Shown: positions 15,511 through 24,135 of the stretch, piece by piece | Layout of the letters: each line of letters opens with the position of its first letter | Position numbering within the stretch: position 1 is the stretch's first letter | NCBI GenBank assembly: GCA_019746975.1 | Contig: JAIERK010000056.1 | Coordinates: 1-64,000 of the forward strand | DNA length: 64,000 nucleotides | Direction: 5' to 3' | From: Candidatus Obscuribacterales bacterium | Lineage (GTDB): Bacteria > Cyanobacteriota > Vampirovibrionia > Obscuribacterales > Obscuribacteraceae | Notes under the pieces: model-generated | What the model was told of the DNA's origin: nothing | The model's database searches: none | The model's input: the letters and a program-made list of their open reading frames with translations, nothing else | Position numbers and translations under genes: made by a program

Positions 15511-18165
15511 GTGACTTCGATTCTTGAGGCTCATCGCCCAGTGTTTCGCTCCCTAAGCTCGAAACTGCCGACGTACCGTCAATTGAGGGTAAGTCCTTCG
15601 ACTGTCGTCGCGTTAAGCTGTCTATTGCTGTCAAATGCTGCGTTGGCGGCTCAGGCTCCGTCGCCTTCTCCCGCTGGAAAAAATATGCTGCCGCTCGCCC
15701 CTTCCAGGCATAAAGCGGTCCCGAAAGCGCCGACCGGAGTGACTGGCCAACAATCCAAGCCTACTGATGATGGCTATCGAATCGCAAGACCTGGCGGCAG
15801 CAGCGGCTCTGCGCCGTCCTCGACCGGCGCTGATTCGACACGAATTACTCGACCGGGATCTACCGGTCCCACGAATAGTAATTCGCAATCGCCTAAAGGC
15901 TCTAGCGCAGACGGAAAGTCTACGGCACCAAAGTCGGAGGTTTCAGACAGAGCGGCTCAGCCCTCGGAAACATACCCTGCGATCGGCAAACTAGAGCAAT
16001 TGACATTCGGTGTCGCACGCCCTGATATGTCTATCGAAGACCGACTGGTGTCGCTAGAAAACGCTGTTTTTGGAAAGTCATATTCTCATGATTCTCTTTT
16101 CGATCGGACGGAGCGATTGAAATCGACGCTGCTCGGAAAGAGCGCGCCTGCCCCTTCGGGACAACCGAGCGATCTGGGCGAGCCTCCGAGCGGGTACATC
16201 GAAAGTCCGATGGGCAACGCTGCTCCTGATGCCGCTGAATTGCAGTACCTCGACGAGATCGTCGATCGTCCGGATAGTCACAAGAAAGCACCACGGGAGG
16301 TGCTTGATAGTTTTGCACTAGAGCTGGTCAATTACGAGCGCCAGCGTCGTGGTTTGGGTCAACTAGAGACGAACCATCTCGCCAAGAAGATGGCGGAAGA
16401 GCATGTCAAAGATCTGGTCGAGCGAGGGGTGACGTCGCATTCAAACAGCAAAGGCGACAATCCTGACAAGCGATACACTCAATTGGGTGGCGTCGATGCT
16501 GTAACTGAAAATCTGGCAGTGTTGAACACAGCCGAGTTCGGTGGCTCTAAACCAACTAAAGCTGCTGTCGCGCGGATACTGAAAAACATGCTCATGCAGC
16601 AGGATGATCGAGAAGCTTTATTGGCACCAGAAGCATCTCATATCGGTTTTTCCATGGAACCTCTGGATGGAACCAGATTAATTGCTTGCCTCGAGGTACT
16701 CACCAACCGCGGTGTCATCAATCCTGTTCCTAAATCTGTGCAACTAGGCGAAAAAGTCGACGTATCCGGAGAGATTGCTGCACCATATCTGTTCGACCGA
16801 ATAACCATTGCCTGGGAAGGAGCTGCCGACCTTCCGCCGCAAGAGGAAGGCGGTGATGAGCCGCTTCCATACTTCCCCCCGCTGGACTATGTCGCATATC
16901 GGGAAAAGTCGGAGAAGGATCACTCCAAAGCAATATTTGCATTGAAAACTGTAGGCGTACTTGCCGCTATTGCTGGTGGCATGTTTGTACCACCAGTCGC
17001 GCTGGCAGCTCCTCTGATCATGATGTCCGGCTCCGATCCGACCGAGCCCAAACCGGTATCGGATATCCCGATCAAGGGCGGTGTCAAGGTCGCCGGTGGT
17101 TCCTTCAATAGCAAAATACCAATCAGCAACGATGGAAAAGAAGGGTTGTACTATCTCACTGTTTGGGCTTCCTTGGGCAATGGGGATAAACCGATTGCAG
17201 TCAGCCGCCGAACAATAGTTGCTAAAACTTTGCATGAGGAAGAGAAAGTCTCCGGCGATATTTCTGTTCCGAAGAAAACTGATGAAAAATCCAAACCACC
17301 GGCAGGTGAGGTCGCGAAGGAAGATGTGCTGAAGACGGATGCCAGCAAGCCTGTCGATAATGGAACTACCGTAAAACCGGTAGTTGATTCGGACAAACCT
17401 CTTCAGTCGACTTCAGCCCCCGATTCGAAGACTGATTCTTCATCGAGCTCTTTGCCGCCCTCGACTGATGCTTCGAATGCGAAGTCTGATTCAGTAAGTT
17501 CCAAAATCACCGCAGGTGATGCTGACAAGGTTGATTCGCCTGGTTCTACAACTGATACCGGTAAGGCGAAGACTGACTCAACCGGTTCCACAACCGACAA
17601 GGTGAAGGCTGACTCAACGGCTTCCACAACCAATCCAACTGATTCTGCTGAGGCGAAGGTAGATTCAGCAAACTCGGCCACCGATGCAAATGGTCCCACG
17701 AACAAATCTGATTCGCAGGCCAAAACAGGCTCTAGTAAGGCGACTGGCGAATCCTCTGACTCTACTGGCACCACGCCAAGTGCAGACTCCCTTTCACCAT
17801 CGAAAGATGCGGCTAAGAATCCGACGGGTACTAAAGATACTGTAAATGGTGAAGCGACGGTAAGTGGCATAGATAATGGCAAAGAAGATAAGCCAGCACA
17901 GACCGATAACAAAAAGGTCGACTACTCTCGAGAGAACGATGCAATTCAGCCCAAAGTGAAAAATTCTGACGGGAGCACGAGCAAGATCGATAATTCGAAG
18001 GATTCCACCGTTACTAAGACTGCCAAACATTCTGAATCACAAATAACTTCCTCCGAGCGCGAATCTCCTTCGATTGAGTACACTAAAGGGGAAGATGGAA
18101 ATGATGGCGCGCGGAATGAACATTCCAAAACTGAATCGAAAGAATCAAGCGACGATCGCGACTGA
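15511..18165 (+). CDS. Secreted CAP-domain protein with LEK/FG module and Ser/Thr/Asp-rich tail
   Basis: 884 residues. Signal sequence TVVALSCLLLSNAALA, then a Pro/Ser linker. About residues 155-210 hold a module (LEQLTFGV...RLVSLENAVFGK...LFDRTERLK) that recurs in the protein at 49359-51575. A CAP/SCP-PR1 domain follows (about 265-400: LELVNYERQRRGLGQLE, HSNSKGDN, ENLAVLN). A hydrophobic segment (LKTVGVLAAIAGGMFVPPVALAAP) and a beta-rich part come next, and the last ~270 residues are repetitive S/T/D/K. GTG 15511 lacks an SD; in-frame GTG 15541 is an alternative giving a shorter leader. The VWA gene starts inside its 3' end. Confidence 0.8.
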   Translation: MTSILEAHRPVFRSLSSKLPTYRQLRVSPSTVVALSCLLLSNAALAAQAPSPSPAGKNMLPLAPSRHKAVPKAPTGVTGQQSKPTDDGYRIARPGGSSGSAPSSTGADSTRITRPGSTGPTNSNSQSPKGSSADGKSTAPKSEVSDRAAQPSETYPAIGKLEQLTFGVARPDMSIEDRLVSLENAVFGKSYSHDSLFDRTERLKSTLLGKSAPAPSGQPSDLGEPPSGYIESPMGNAAPDAAELQYLDEIVDRPDSHKKAPREVLDSFALELVNYERQRRGLGQLETNHLAKKMAEEHVKDLVERGVTSHSNSKGDNPDKRYTQLGGVDAVTENLAVLNTAEFGGSKPTKAAVARILKNMLMQQDDREALLAPEASHIGFSMEPLDGTRLIACLEVLTNRGVINPVPKSVQLGEKVDVSGEIAAPYLFDRITIAWEGAADLPPQEEGGDEPLPYFPPLDYVAYREKSEKDHSKAIFALKTVGVLAAIAGGMFVPPVALAAPLIMMSGSDPTEPKPVSDIPIKGGVKVAGGSFNSKIPISNDGKEGLYYLTVWASLGNGDKPIAVSRRTIVAKTLHEEEKVSGDISVPKKTDEKSKPPAGEVAKEDVLKTDASKPVDNGTTVKPVVDSDKPLQSTSAPDSKTDSSSSSLPPSTDASNAKSDSVSSKITAGDADKVDSPGSTTDTGKAKTDSTGSTTDKVKADSTASTTNPTDSAEAKVDSANSATDANGPTNKSDSQAKTGSSKATGESSDSTGTTPSADSLSPSKDAAKNPTGTKDTVNGEATVSGIDNGKEDKPAQTDNKKVDYSRENDAIQPKVKNSDGSTSKIDNSKDSTVTKTAKHSESQITSSERESPSIEYTKGEDGNDGARNEHSKTESKESSDDRD
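17530..17700 (+). repeat. Degenerate coding repeat in the CAP protein tail
   Basis: Repeated units on the pattern STTD..KAKTDSTG, about 45 bases each (for example GSTTDTGKAKTDSTGSTTDK). Low-complexity linker typical of cell-wall-spanning or extracellular regions. Confidence 0.6.
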
Positions 18166-19270
18166 TCTTTTAAGTGGCGGTTTCACTTTGTTGTGTATTG
18201 CGTTGCTCGCTTGCGCGCCTGTGTATGCCCAGTCAAATGGAGGCGTTCTTACCGGTAGCGCCGGATCCACAACCATTCAAGGATCGACTGAATCGACCAC
18301 TCTGGAAGGCGGCACTGCCTCAACAACGCTACAGGGCGGAACTGACTCGACAACGCTGCAAGGAGGTACCGAGGGGACTCTGATTCAGGGCCGAGCCCAA
18401 CGTGAAGGTGGACCAATAACGATTCTCTTTCTTGTCGATGCTTCTCTAAGTATGAAAGACGGCTTGGGGCACGATGTTCAGAAAATGGATGCTGCTAAGA
18501 AGGTATTGCAAAATGCTTTGGCGCGAATTCCGACCGACGTGCGATTAGGTCTGCGCGTGTTTGGCCAATTCGCTACTCCTGGCTTGGAGTGCCGGGCTAG
18601 CGCCCTTCTCGTTCCTCCGGGCGTCGGTAATCGCAGAACCATCGTCGAAAAAATGCGTCGCATTCAGCCCACTGGAATGACACCACTTACCTATGCGATC
18701 TATCAGGCCGCCGAAAGCGATCTTGCTCGCGTTGACGGTACCAAAACAATTATTCTGATTACTGATGGTGCAGAGACATGTGGTGAAGACCCATGCGCTT
18801 ATATCAGCACGCTGCCCTCCAAAGGAATCAAGCTGAAAGTAGACATCCTCGGACTCGACTTGAAGCGCGAGCCCGACGCAAAGCGCCAGCTGGACTGCAT
18901 CGCCTCAAAGTCCGGTGGTAAATACTACGACAATGATACGTCGGCAAAACTCATTGAAAATCTATCGCATAGCGTTTCCCAAGCAATATCTGGAACTGTC
19001 ATCACCCCTGGTGTGAAGACGAAAGATATCTTGAACCCAGAAACGCCTCCGGAGCTAGTCCCAATCCTTCCCGCTGGAAAGCTCGAAGACTTTAACAAGC
19101 TGCAACAGGATGCCGACCAACAGCAGAACAAGCCTGAGCCTTCAAAGAAGACTGATCCATCCAGGAAGTCCGAGCAATCCAAGAAGTCCAAGCAATCCAA
19201 GAAATCGGAGCCTTCCGACAAGTCCGAGCCGTCCAAGAAGTCCAAGCCGTCTCAACCACCAAACAAGTAG
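18095..19270 (+). CDS. Secreted von Willebrand factor A domain protein
   Basis: About 391 residues. ATG 18095 or 18101 is chosen because AAAGGGGA (18085-18092) lies just upstream; this places the start about 70 bases inside the CAP gene, so translation is probably coupled. Signal peptide GFTLLCIALLACAPVYA. Five nine-residue repeats follow (18266-18400). The VWA domain has a complete MIDAS: DASLS (near residue 115), Thr in PTGMTPLTY and Asp in LITDGAETC. The C-terminal tail is Lys/Ser/Pro repeats (SKKSEPS...). Likely a metal-dependent adhesion or assembly factor working with the CAP protein (inference). Confidence 0.88.
   Translation: MEMMARGMNIPKLNRKNQATIATDLLSGGFTLLCIALLACAPVYAQSNGGVLTGSAGSTTIQGSTESTTLEGGTASTTLQGGTDSTTLQGGTEGTLIQGRAQREGGPITILFLVDASLSMKDGLGHDVQKMDAAKKVLQNALARIPTDVRLGLRVFGQFATPGLECRASALLVPPGVGNRRTIVEKMRRIQPTGMTPLTYAIYQAAESDLARVDGTKTIILITDGAETCGEDPCAYISTLPSKGIKLKVDILGLDLKREPDAKRQLDCIASKSGGKYYDNDTSAKLIENLSHSVSQAISGTVITPGVKTKDILNPETPPELVPILPAGKLEDFNKLQQDADQQQNKPEPSKKTDPSRKSEQSKKSKQSKKSEPSDKSEPSKKSKPSQPPNK
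18266..18400 (+). repeat. Five in-frame 27-bp repeats, STTLQGGTx
   Basis: Consecutive nonapeptides STTIQGSTE, STTLEGGTA, STTLQGGTD, STTLQGGTE and GTLIQGRAQ, between the signal peptide and the VWA domain. The nucleotide copies have drifted at third positions, suggesting selection on the peptide. Confidence 0.9.
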
Positions 19271-19520
19271 TCTTCGGGCGACGTGAGATATTGTTCATCC
19301 CTCGACACTTCTGCGGCAAACAAGAACGTCCTCAAATGCTCTAGGAGCTCCGCTACTGGGACCGCTGGTGCCTCGCCGGCGCCGAGCATGCCCCAACCGG
19401 TTCACTCTCGAGAACCTGACCCATCCCAAACACGCAGTACTGTGACCGCCAGCGTCTCACTGCACCGAGCCCTTACCGGCCGGATTATGAATGTGAATTA
19501 GAGTCCCAGTATTGCCTGGA

Positions 19521-19529
19521 TGCTACAAT
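19521..19529 (+). promoter_or_regulatory. Extended -10 candidate upstream of the GT-C-like gene
   Basis: TGC-TACAAT, an extended -10 (TGN plus hexamer), 25 bases before ATG 19555. No good -35 is visible, which is acceptable for extended -10 promoters. Confidence 0.35.
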
Positions 19530-19554
19530 AGCGGCGCTTTACATCTCGGTCGGT

Positions 19555-21999
19555 ATGGCACAAACGCAAGAAATATCACGGTCGCAAGACGTCGCCCCGA
19601 ACGGGGTCGGCGCTGAGTTGACATGCGAGGCTTACGAAGCCGTCGAGCAAGCTGATGCCACAAGAAGATTCGGTTTGATCCTTGGTGGATTGGTACTCGC
19701 AATCGGTGTCGTATTTGGTGCGTACTACAAGTCTCTGAACGTCGGTTTCTTACTCGATGACTATCAGCACTTAAGCTATATTTTCAGCGCGTTTCACGGC
19801 GATTTTAGCGGGTTATTGAAAACATTTTGCGGTAACTGGACCGGTCAGACAGATGGTCTTACCAGTTTCAGACCTGGAATCTCGCTTTTGTTTTGTCTCG
19901 ATTATCTGGTCTCCGGTCTCGATCCACGCGGCTATCACGCTTTCAATCTTCTGTTCTTTTCAGGTTGCACCTACCTCGTCGGAGTCATCTCCTATCAGTT
20001 GGTCGATGACGACAGCTATCTACGCCGCTGCGTGTGCGCTTCTGCTGCAATGGTATTGTTCGCACTCTACCCTATCCACACGGAGTCGGTTGCCTGGATT
20101 ATCGGTCGAGTTGATGTCTACTGCACGTTCTTCTATCTTTTGTCGCTATCGCTCTTCTTTCACTTCCGAGAGAATGGAAGAAAGGGATGGCTTGCAGCGT
20201 CGCTCGTAGCCTTCTTCCTATCATTGACCTGTAAGGAAATGGCTGTGACACTTCCAGTGGTGCTAGCGGGTGCTGAGATTCTTTTAGCCCGTCCGCTCAG
20301 ATGGCAGGAGAAGGGATTGCAAGGGCGAGCTGCGCCGGTCGCCTCGTTCTTCGCCGTGCTGGCTGGTTTTGCGGTGCTTCGTACCTTGCTCCTCGGGACA
20401 TTAGTCGGAGGATACGGTTCAACGAGTTTTAGAAGTTTCTGGAAGGGTCTGAAGAACTTTCTAGATGTTGCAACGTTCGACAAAATCCTATTCGGCGTCA
20501 ATGAAGAGCAACCATTTTCTTCTCATATAGCTGGTTGGGCGAAGGTTGCCTGGATCGTCGTCGGGTTTGGTTTGCTGCTCAGACTGTTGCAGACGATAGA
20601 TCGAACCAGAGTGCTTCTGTTCGTCGCGCTCTGGCTTGCAGTATCCGAGATCCCGACATTCCAGATCTGGCATATTTTTCCCAATCTGGTTGGCAGTCGT
20701 TTGTTCTTCCTGGGGTCTGCCGCGATGTGTGTGCTGCTGGCTGTGGCACTTATCCCGTCGGTGCGTTTGACTCGACCGCTGATTTCGTCGCCCGTATTCA
20801 GATTCGGTGTGCGATCGCTCGCGGTGTTTCCAGTAGTGGCACTCGTCGCGTTGATTGTCTTTTGGGCTAACGGGTTAAAACATAATCTGTTCCCCTTCGT
20901 AGACGCTGGGCGGCAGGTTCGTGAAGCGAAGCGGACCTTAATCGAGTCTATAAAGACCTTACCTGATGGAAAACATTTGCTGGTCCTCAATCTGCCTCAG
21001 GATTTTAGCGGCGCCGGCATGATCGGCAGACCCGAATATCTGGAGCAGATGCTTAATCCTCCTGTCGAGCAACGCCGTTTTGGCGATCGTGTCGTGACTA
21101 TGGAGCGACCAATGCCTGGTTCGCATGAATACACATATCCGCAGCTTCTAATGTCTGTTTACTCACATCCAGACCGAGCGAAATGTTTTAGCTGGAGAAC
21201 CGAGCAGAGTGCCTTTGAGGATTGGGAAAAACCAACAGGTGCTGCTGTATTGGCACTATCCGGTAGCGATATGAAAGAACGCGAAGTATCTAAACCTGTG
21301 GCACCGCATATAGTGTGGCTCGCCACAACAGAGCTGGATCCATTCGCTTTATCACTGATAGAGATTGACGTGAAGACTACCTCCCCAATCGAACAGCTTG
21401 CTCGCAATGCCAGGCTGGTGTGGCGATCCGAACATCAACCCAAGAGTTGGATCGACTACAGCGAAGGCCCCTTTGCAGAAGTGAAAAACGAAAAATTGGT
21501 TTTTGCGCCAGAAAGATTGCGAAGTTGGGTTTTGAACGGCAGCATCAAAGAGATTGGCGTTCTCTTCTATCCGGGCGATTATACTGCCAACATTGAATCG
21601 GTGACCGGTACCTCTTCGGCCTCTGCCGTTCCTTCCATCGATTTGAGACCATCGCGAAATAGCTCTCGCGATTCTATGCTCAAAAGTCTGGTAGTTCCTG
21701 ATGTATCTCGTGATAGCTTTGTCGATGTTTCGTACAATGCTGAGAACATTGCCGACGCGCATTCCGTCGAGGTTATCGTAACGAACAACAACTATGCATT
21801 CCCCGATTTCAATTCGATCGTTGTACCTGAAGATAAACAGATACTCTTCAGAACAAGTGTTGAGAACTTGAGCGGTGTCTACCGTCTGCCACAGTCAGTG
21901 CTCGTTTTCGGAAAACATCAAGTCGCGGTCCGTGCCCTCAACGACAAGGGCGACCCAGTCGGATACCTGAGTGAACCACGCACATATTTAGTGGAATAG
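19555..21999 (+). CDS. Large GT-C-type membrane protein with C-terminal soluble domain
   Basis: 814 residues. A first membrane helix (GLILGGLVLAIGVVFGAYY) is followed directly by VGFLLDDYQHLSYIF, which resembles the acidic first-loop motif of GT-C glycosyltransferases (PMT/TMTC type), then about ten more helices to residue 460 (HTESVAWIIGRVDVYCTFF is characteristic). The last ~350 residues are non-membrane. It probably transfers a sugar from a lipid carrier outside the cytoplasmic membrane; donor and acceptor are unknown. No operon partner on the plus strand. Confidence 0.75.
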   Translation: MAQTQEISRSQDVAPNGVGAELTCEAYEAVEQADATRRFGLILGGLVLAIGVVFGAYYKSLNVGFLLDDYQHLSYIFSAFHGDFSGLLKTFCGNWTGQTDGLTSFRPGISLLFCLDYLVSGLDPRGYHAFNLLFFSGCTYLVGVISYQLVDDDSYLRRCVCASAAMVLFALYPIHTESVAWIIGRVDVYCTFFYLLSLSLFFHFRENGRKGWLAASLVAFFLSLTCKEMAVTLPVVLAGAEILLARPLRWQEKGLQGRAAPVASFFAVLAGFAVLRTLLLGTLVGGYGSTSFRSFWKGLKNFLDVATFDKILFGVNEEQPFSSHIAGWAKVAWIVVGFGLLLRLLQTIDRTRVLLFVALWLAVSEIPTFQIWHIFPNLVGSRLFFLGSAAMCVLLAVALIPSVRLTRPLISSPVFRFGVRSLAVFPVVALVALIVFWANGLKHNLFPFVDAGRQVREAKRTLIESIKTLPDGKHLLVLNLPQDFSGAGMIGRPEYLEQMLNPPVEQRRFGDRVVTMERPMPGSHEYTYPQLLMSVYSHPDRAKCFSWRTEQSAFEDWEKPTGAAVLALSGSDMKEREVSKPVAPHIVWLATTELDPFALSLIEIDVKTTSPIEQLARNARLVWRSEHQPKSWIDYSEGPFAEVKNEKLVFAPERLRSWVLNGSIKEIGVLFYPGDYTANIESVTGTSSASAVPSIDLRPSRNSSRDSMLKSLVVPDVSRDSFVDVSYNAENIADAHSVEVIVTNNNYAFPDFNSIVVPEDKQILFRTSVENLSGVYRLPQSVLVFGKHQVAVRALNDKGDPVGYLSEPRTYLVE

Positions 22000-22037
22000 A
22001 GTTCTCGATCGTGTCATTGGAAATGGGTTCCTCTTTG

Positions 22038-22130
22038 ACGAAGGGGCTTCGTTGTCGAACAGAGTTTATTTAGACATCGAACCAGACATCGAACCAGATT
22101 TAGAGCCCTCTTGACGAAGGCTTCGTTTTC
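22038..22130. terminator. Two related short hairpins between convergent genes
   Basis: ACGAAG-GGG-CTTCGT at 22038-22052 and ACGAA-GGC-TTCGT followed by TTT at 22114-22129. Between them is a 12-base direct repeat (GACATCGAACCA twice). Placed to end both the GT-C-like gene and nuoM, but the stems are short. Confidence 0.4.
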
Positions 22131-22193
22131 GGCAATGAGCGAGCCGAACTAAGAACGAACCAAGAACGCTAAGAGCCGCCGACGCAGCCAGCT

Positions 22194-23765
22194 TTAGAGA
22201 TGCGGATTCGCTTCCGGAGTAGTCTGGCTTATCTGCGTTCTGGTGATGACCTGGTTGGTGATGCGGTCGCCTATGTTTTGATACATACTGTTCAACCAGT
22301 AAGGGTAGATACCGAAAGCCAGGGTCAGAGCAGCAAGGCATGTGCCGACAAATTTCTCTGTGAGAGTCGCATCATAGAGGTGATTCTTCCACTTATCCAT
22401 CAACGGTCCGTAGAACAGACGCTTGAGGAGCCAGAGCATGTATCCGGCGGTCAGCACCACGGCTAGTGCCGATGCGATAATCCATCCTTGCGTCCAGGCT
22501 CCATGTACTTGCGAATGCGCCATTGGAGACGTGAAGGCACCGTAGAAAACTGCCACCTCTCCAACGAACCCGGATAGTGCAGGGAGACCAAGATTGGCCA
22601 TAGTGGCGAACATCCAAAAATAGAATAGGACCGGCATCTCGTATGCAAGACCGCCGCCAATTTCAGGCAGCTGCCGCGTGTGGCAGCGCTCATACACGGT
22701 ACCGACCAGGAAGAACAGTAGGGCGGAGATAAAACCGTGGCTCAGCATCTGGAAGATGGCACCATTGACGGCGGCATTGGAGAGAGAGCCGATGCCGAGC
22801 AGAATGAAGCCCATGTGCGAGACGCTAGAGAATGCGATGATTCGTTTCATATCCTTTTGAACGAGACATGCAATCGCACCCCAAATAATATTGATGGCAC
22901 CGAGGGCGATGACCCAAGGGGCGTACTCCGCGAAGAATGCGGGGAAGAAGCCCATACAGATCCTTATCAGACCGTATCCACCCATTTTGAGAAGAAGCCC
23001 GGCGAGGATCATGGAAATCGGCGTTGGAGCCTCGACGTGAGCGTCAGGCAACCATGTATGGAAGGGAACCGAAGGTAGTTTGATAATGAATGCGAGGAAG
23101 AATCCGAGGCAGGCTACCACTTGTGCGCCTAGCGGGAGTGCATTAGATGACGCCGCCAGCGTTGTCATATTGAACGTCGCCAGCGCAGGATCCATAGCGT
23201 ACAACTGCGTCCAGGTGTAGAGAAGAGCACCAAGCATCAGCACGCCACCAAAGAAGGTGTACAGCAAGAATTTCATTGCCGCGTAACCGCGTCTCGGGCC
23301 ACCCCAGATAGCGATGAGGAAATACATTGGTACAAGTTCGAACTCGTACATCACAAAGAATTGAAGTAGGTCTTGCGACATGAATACGCCTAACAATGAA
23401 AAGGTTAGGAGCATCACGTTGGCGTAGTACATCTTGACCCTACTCTTAATCGAGTAGCTCGCGTACACCGCCATCAAAGTAATAATCGTTGTCAGAAGGA
23501 CGAGTGACATGCTCAGTCCATCAACACCAATGTGGAAGTTGATGTTGCATGGATGGGAAACCCAGTTCTTCACGGTCACGAACTGAAGTTGTCCTGACGA
23601 TGATGAGAAGTCGTGAACTAGTAGCAGCGAAAGCGCGACCATGATCCATGAGAAGAAACGAGCGAGACCTTGAGCGTCGCGATCGTCTTTGGTCGGAATG
23701 AGCGCGATGATGATCGCCGCACCCAATGGTAAGAAGAGCAGAAATAAAAGCAGTGCGTTGTCCAC
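22194..23765 (-). CDS. nuoM: NADH-quinone oxidoreductase subunit M
   Basis: Proton-pumping antiporter-like membrane subunit of respiratory complex I. Hallmarks: YEFELVPMYFLIAIWGG with the essential helix-5 Glu, PFHTWLPDAHVEAPTPISMILAGLLLKMGGYGL with the helix-7 Lys region, and QKDMKRIIAFSSVSHMGF. About 523 residues from GTG 23765, chosen because TGAGG lies six bases upstream and because a TATACT -10 candidate at 23803-23808 (minus) would leave the upstream GTG at 23813 outside the message. Divergent from nuoL; no nuoN or other Nuo genes adjoin. Confidence 0.95.
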   Translation of the reverse strand: MDNALLLFLLFLPLGAAIIIALIPTKDDRDAQGLARFFSWIMVALSLLLVHDFSSSSGQLQFVTVKNWVSHPCNINFHIGVDGLSMSLVLLTTIITLMAVYASYSIKSRVKMYYANVMLLTFSLLGVFMSQDLLQFFVMYEFELVPMYFLIAIWGGPRRGYAAMKFLLYTFFGGVLMLGALLYTWTQLYAMDPALATFNMTTLAASSNALPLGAQVVACLGFFLAFIIKLPSVPFHTWLPDAHVEAPTPISMILAGLLLKMGGYGLIRICMGFFPAFFAEYAPWVIALGAINIIWGAIACLVQKDMKRIIAFSSVSHMGFILLGIGSLSNAAVNGAIFQMLSHGFISALLFFLVGTVYERCHTRQLPEIGGGLAYEMPVLFYFWMFATMANLGLPALSGFVGEVAVFYGAFTSPMAHSQVHGAWTQGWIIASALAVVLTAGYMLWLLKRLFYGPLMDKWKNHLYDATLTEKFVGTCLAALTLAFGIYPYWLNSMYQNIGDRITNQVITRTQISQTTPEANPHL

Positions 23766-24135
23766 GGGCAACCTCAGGCATGTCGAAATCGATTTGCCCA
23801 ACAGTATAGACACGACAATGTTTTTCTATCCAGCGATTTTGACCATTCAAGCGGCACTTTGAAGAATTATTGAAAAGAAAAATCTTTTCACGAGTTATAT
23901 ATTCAGTTTGCCTCTTGATTTAACTCCCGCTAACAATGGCTATTTCAGCCGTTTTTGCCCAGATGCCATGAGTTGATGAACCAAAATATCTAAGCTGTTT
24001 ACAACCTGGACTCTTAAACGCTCTTTTATATAAGCTTCTAGCTCTCGGCTACGCAATGTATCATTAGCAGCGGGTTTTGAACGCCACCTCAGGCGTTGAA
24101 AAGACCGCCTCATTAGTACACTGGAGACGATTTAC
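23766..24135. promoter_or_regulatory. Divergent control region of nuoM and nuoL
   Basis: 370 bases. Minus-strand TATACT at 23803-23808 serves as a -10 candidate for nuoM. On the plus strand, GGAG at 24123-24126 is the nuoL SD before GTG 24136. A small hairpin, ACGCC/GGCGT, lies near 24081-24096. No convincing shared operator was seen. Confidence 0.35.

Noticed and set aside
17403-17912. Minus-strand frame of 169 residues, Ser/Val/Glu-rich
   Set aside because: Antisense of the low-complexity CAP protein tail.
19283-19501. Plus-strand frame of 72 residues after the VWA gene
   Set aside because: No SD, no recognisable composition; looks like open non-coding sequence.
24096-24122. TTGAAA/TACACT pair upstream of nuoL
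   Set aside because: The spacer is 15 bases and the -10 abuts the ribosome binding site, so it cannot produce a message that includes the SD with normal spacing.
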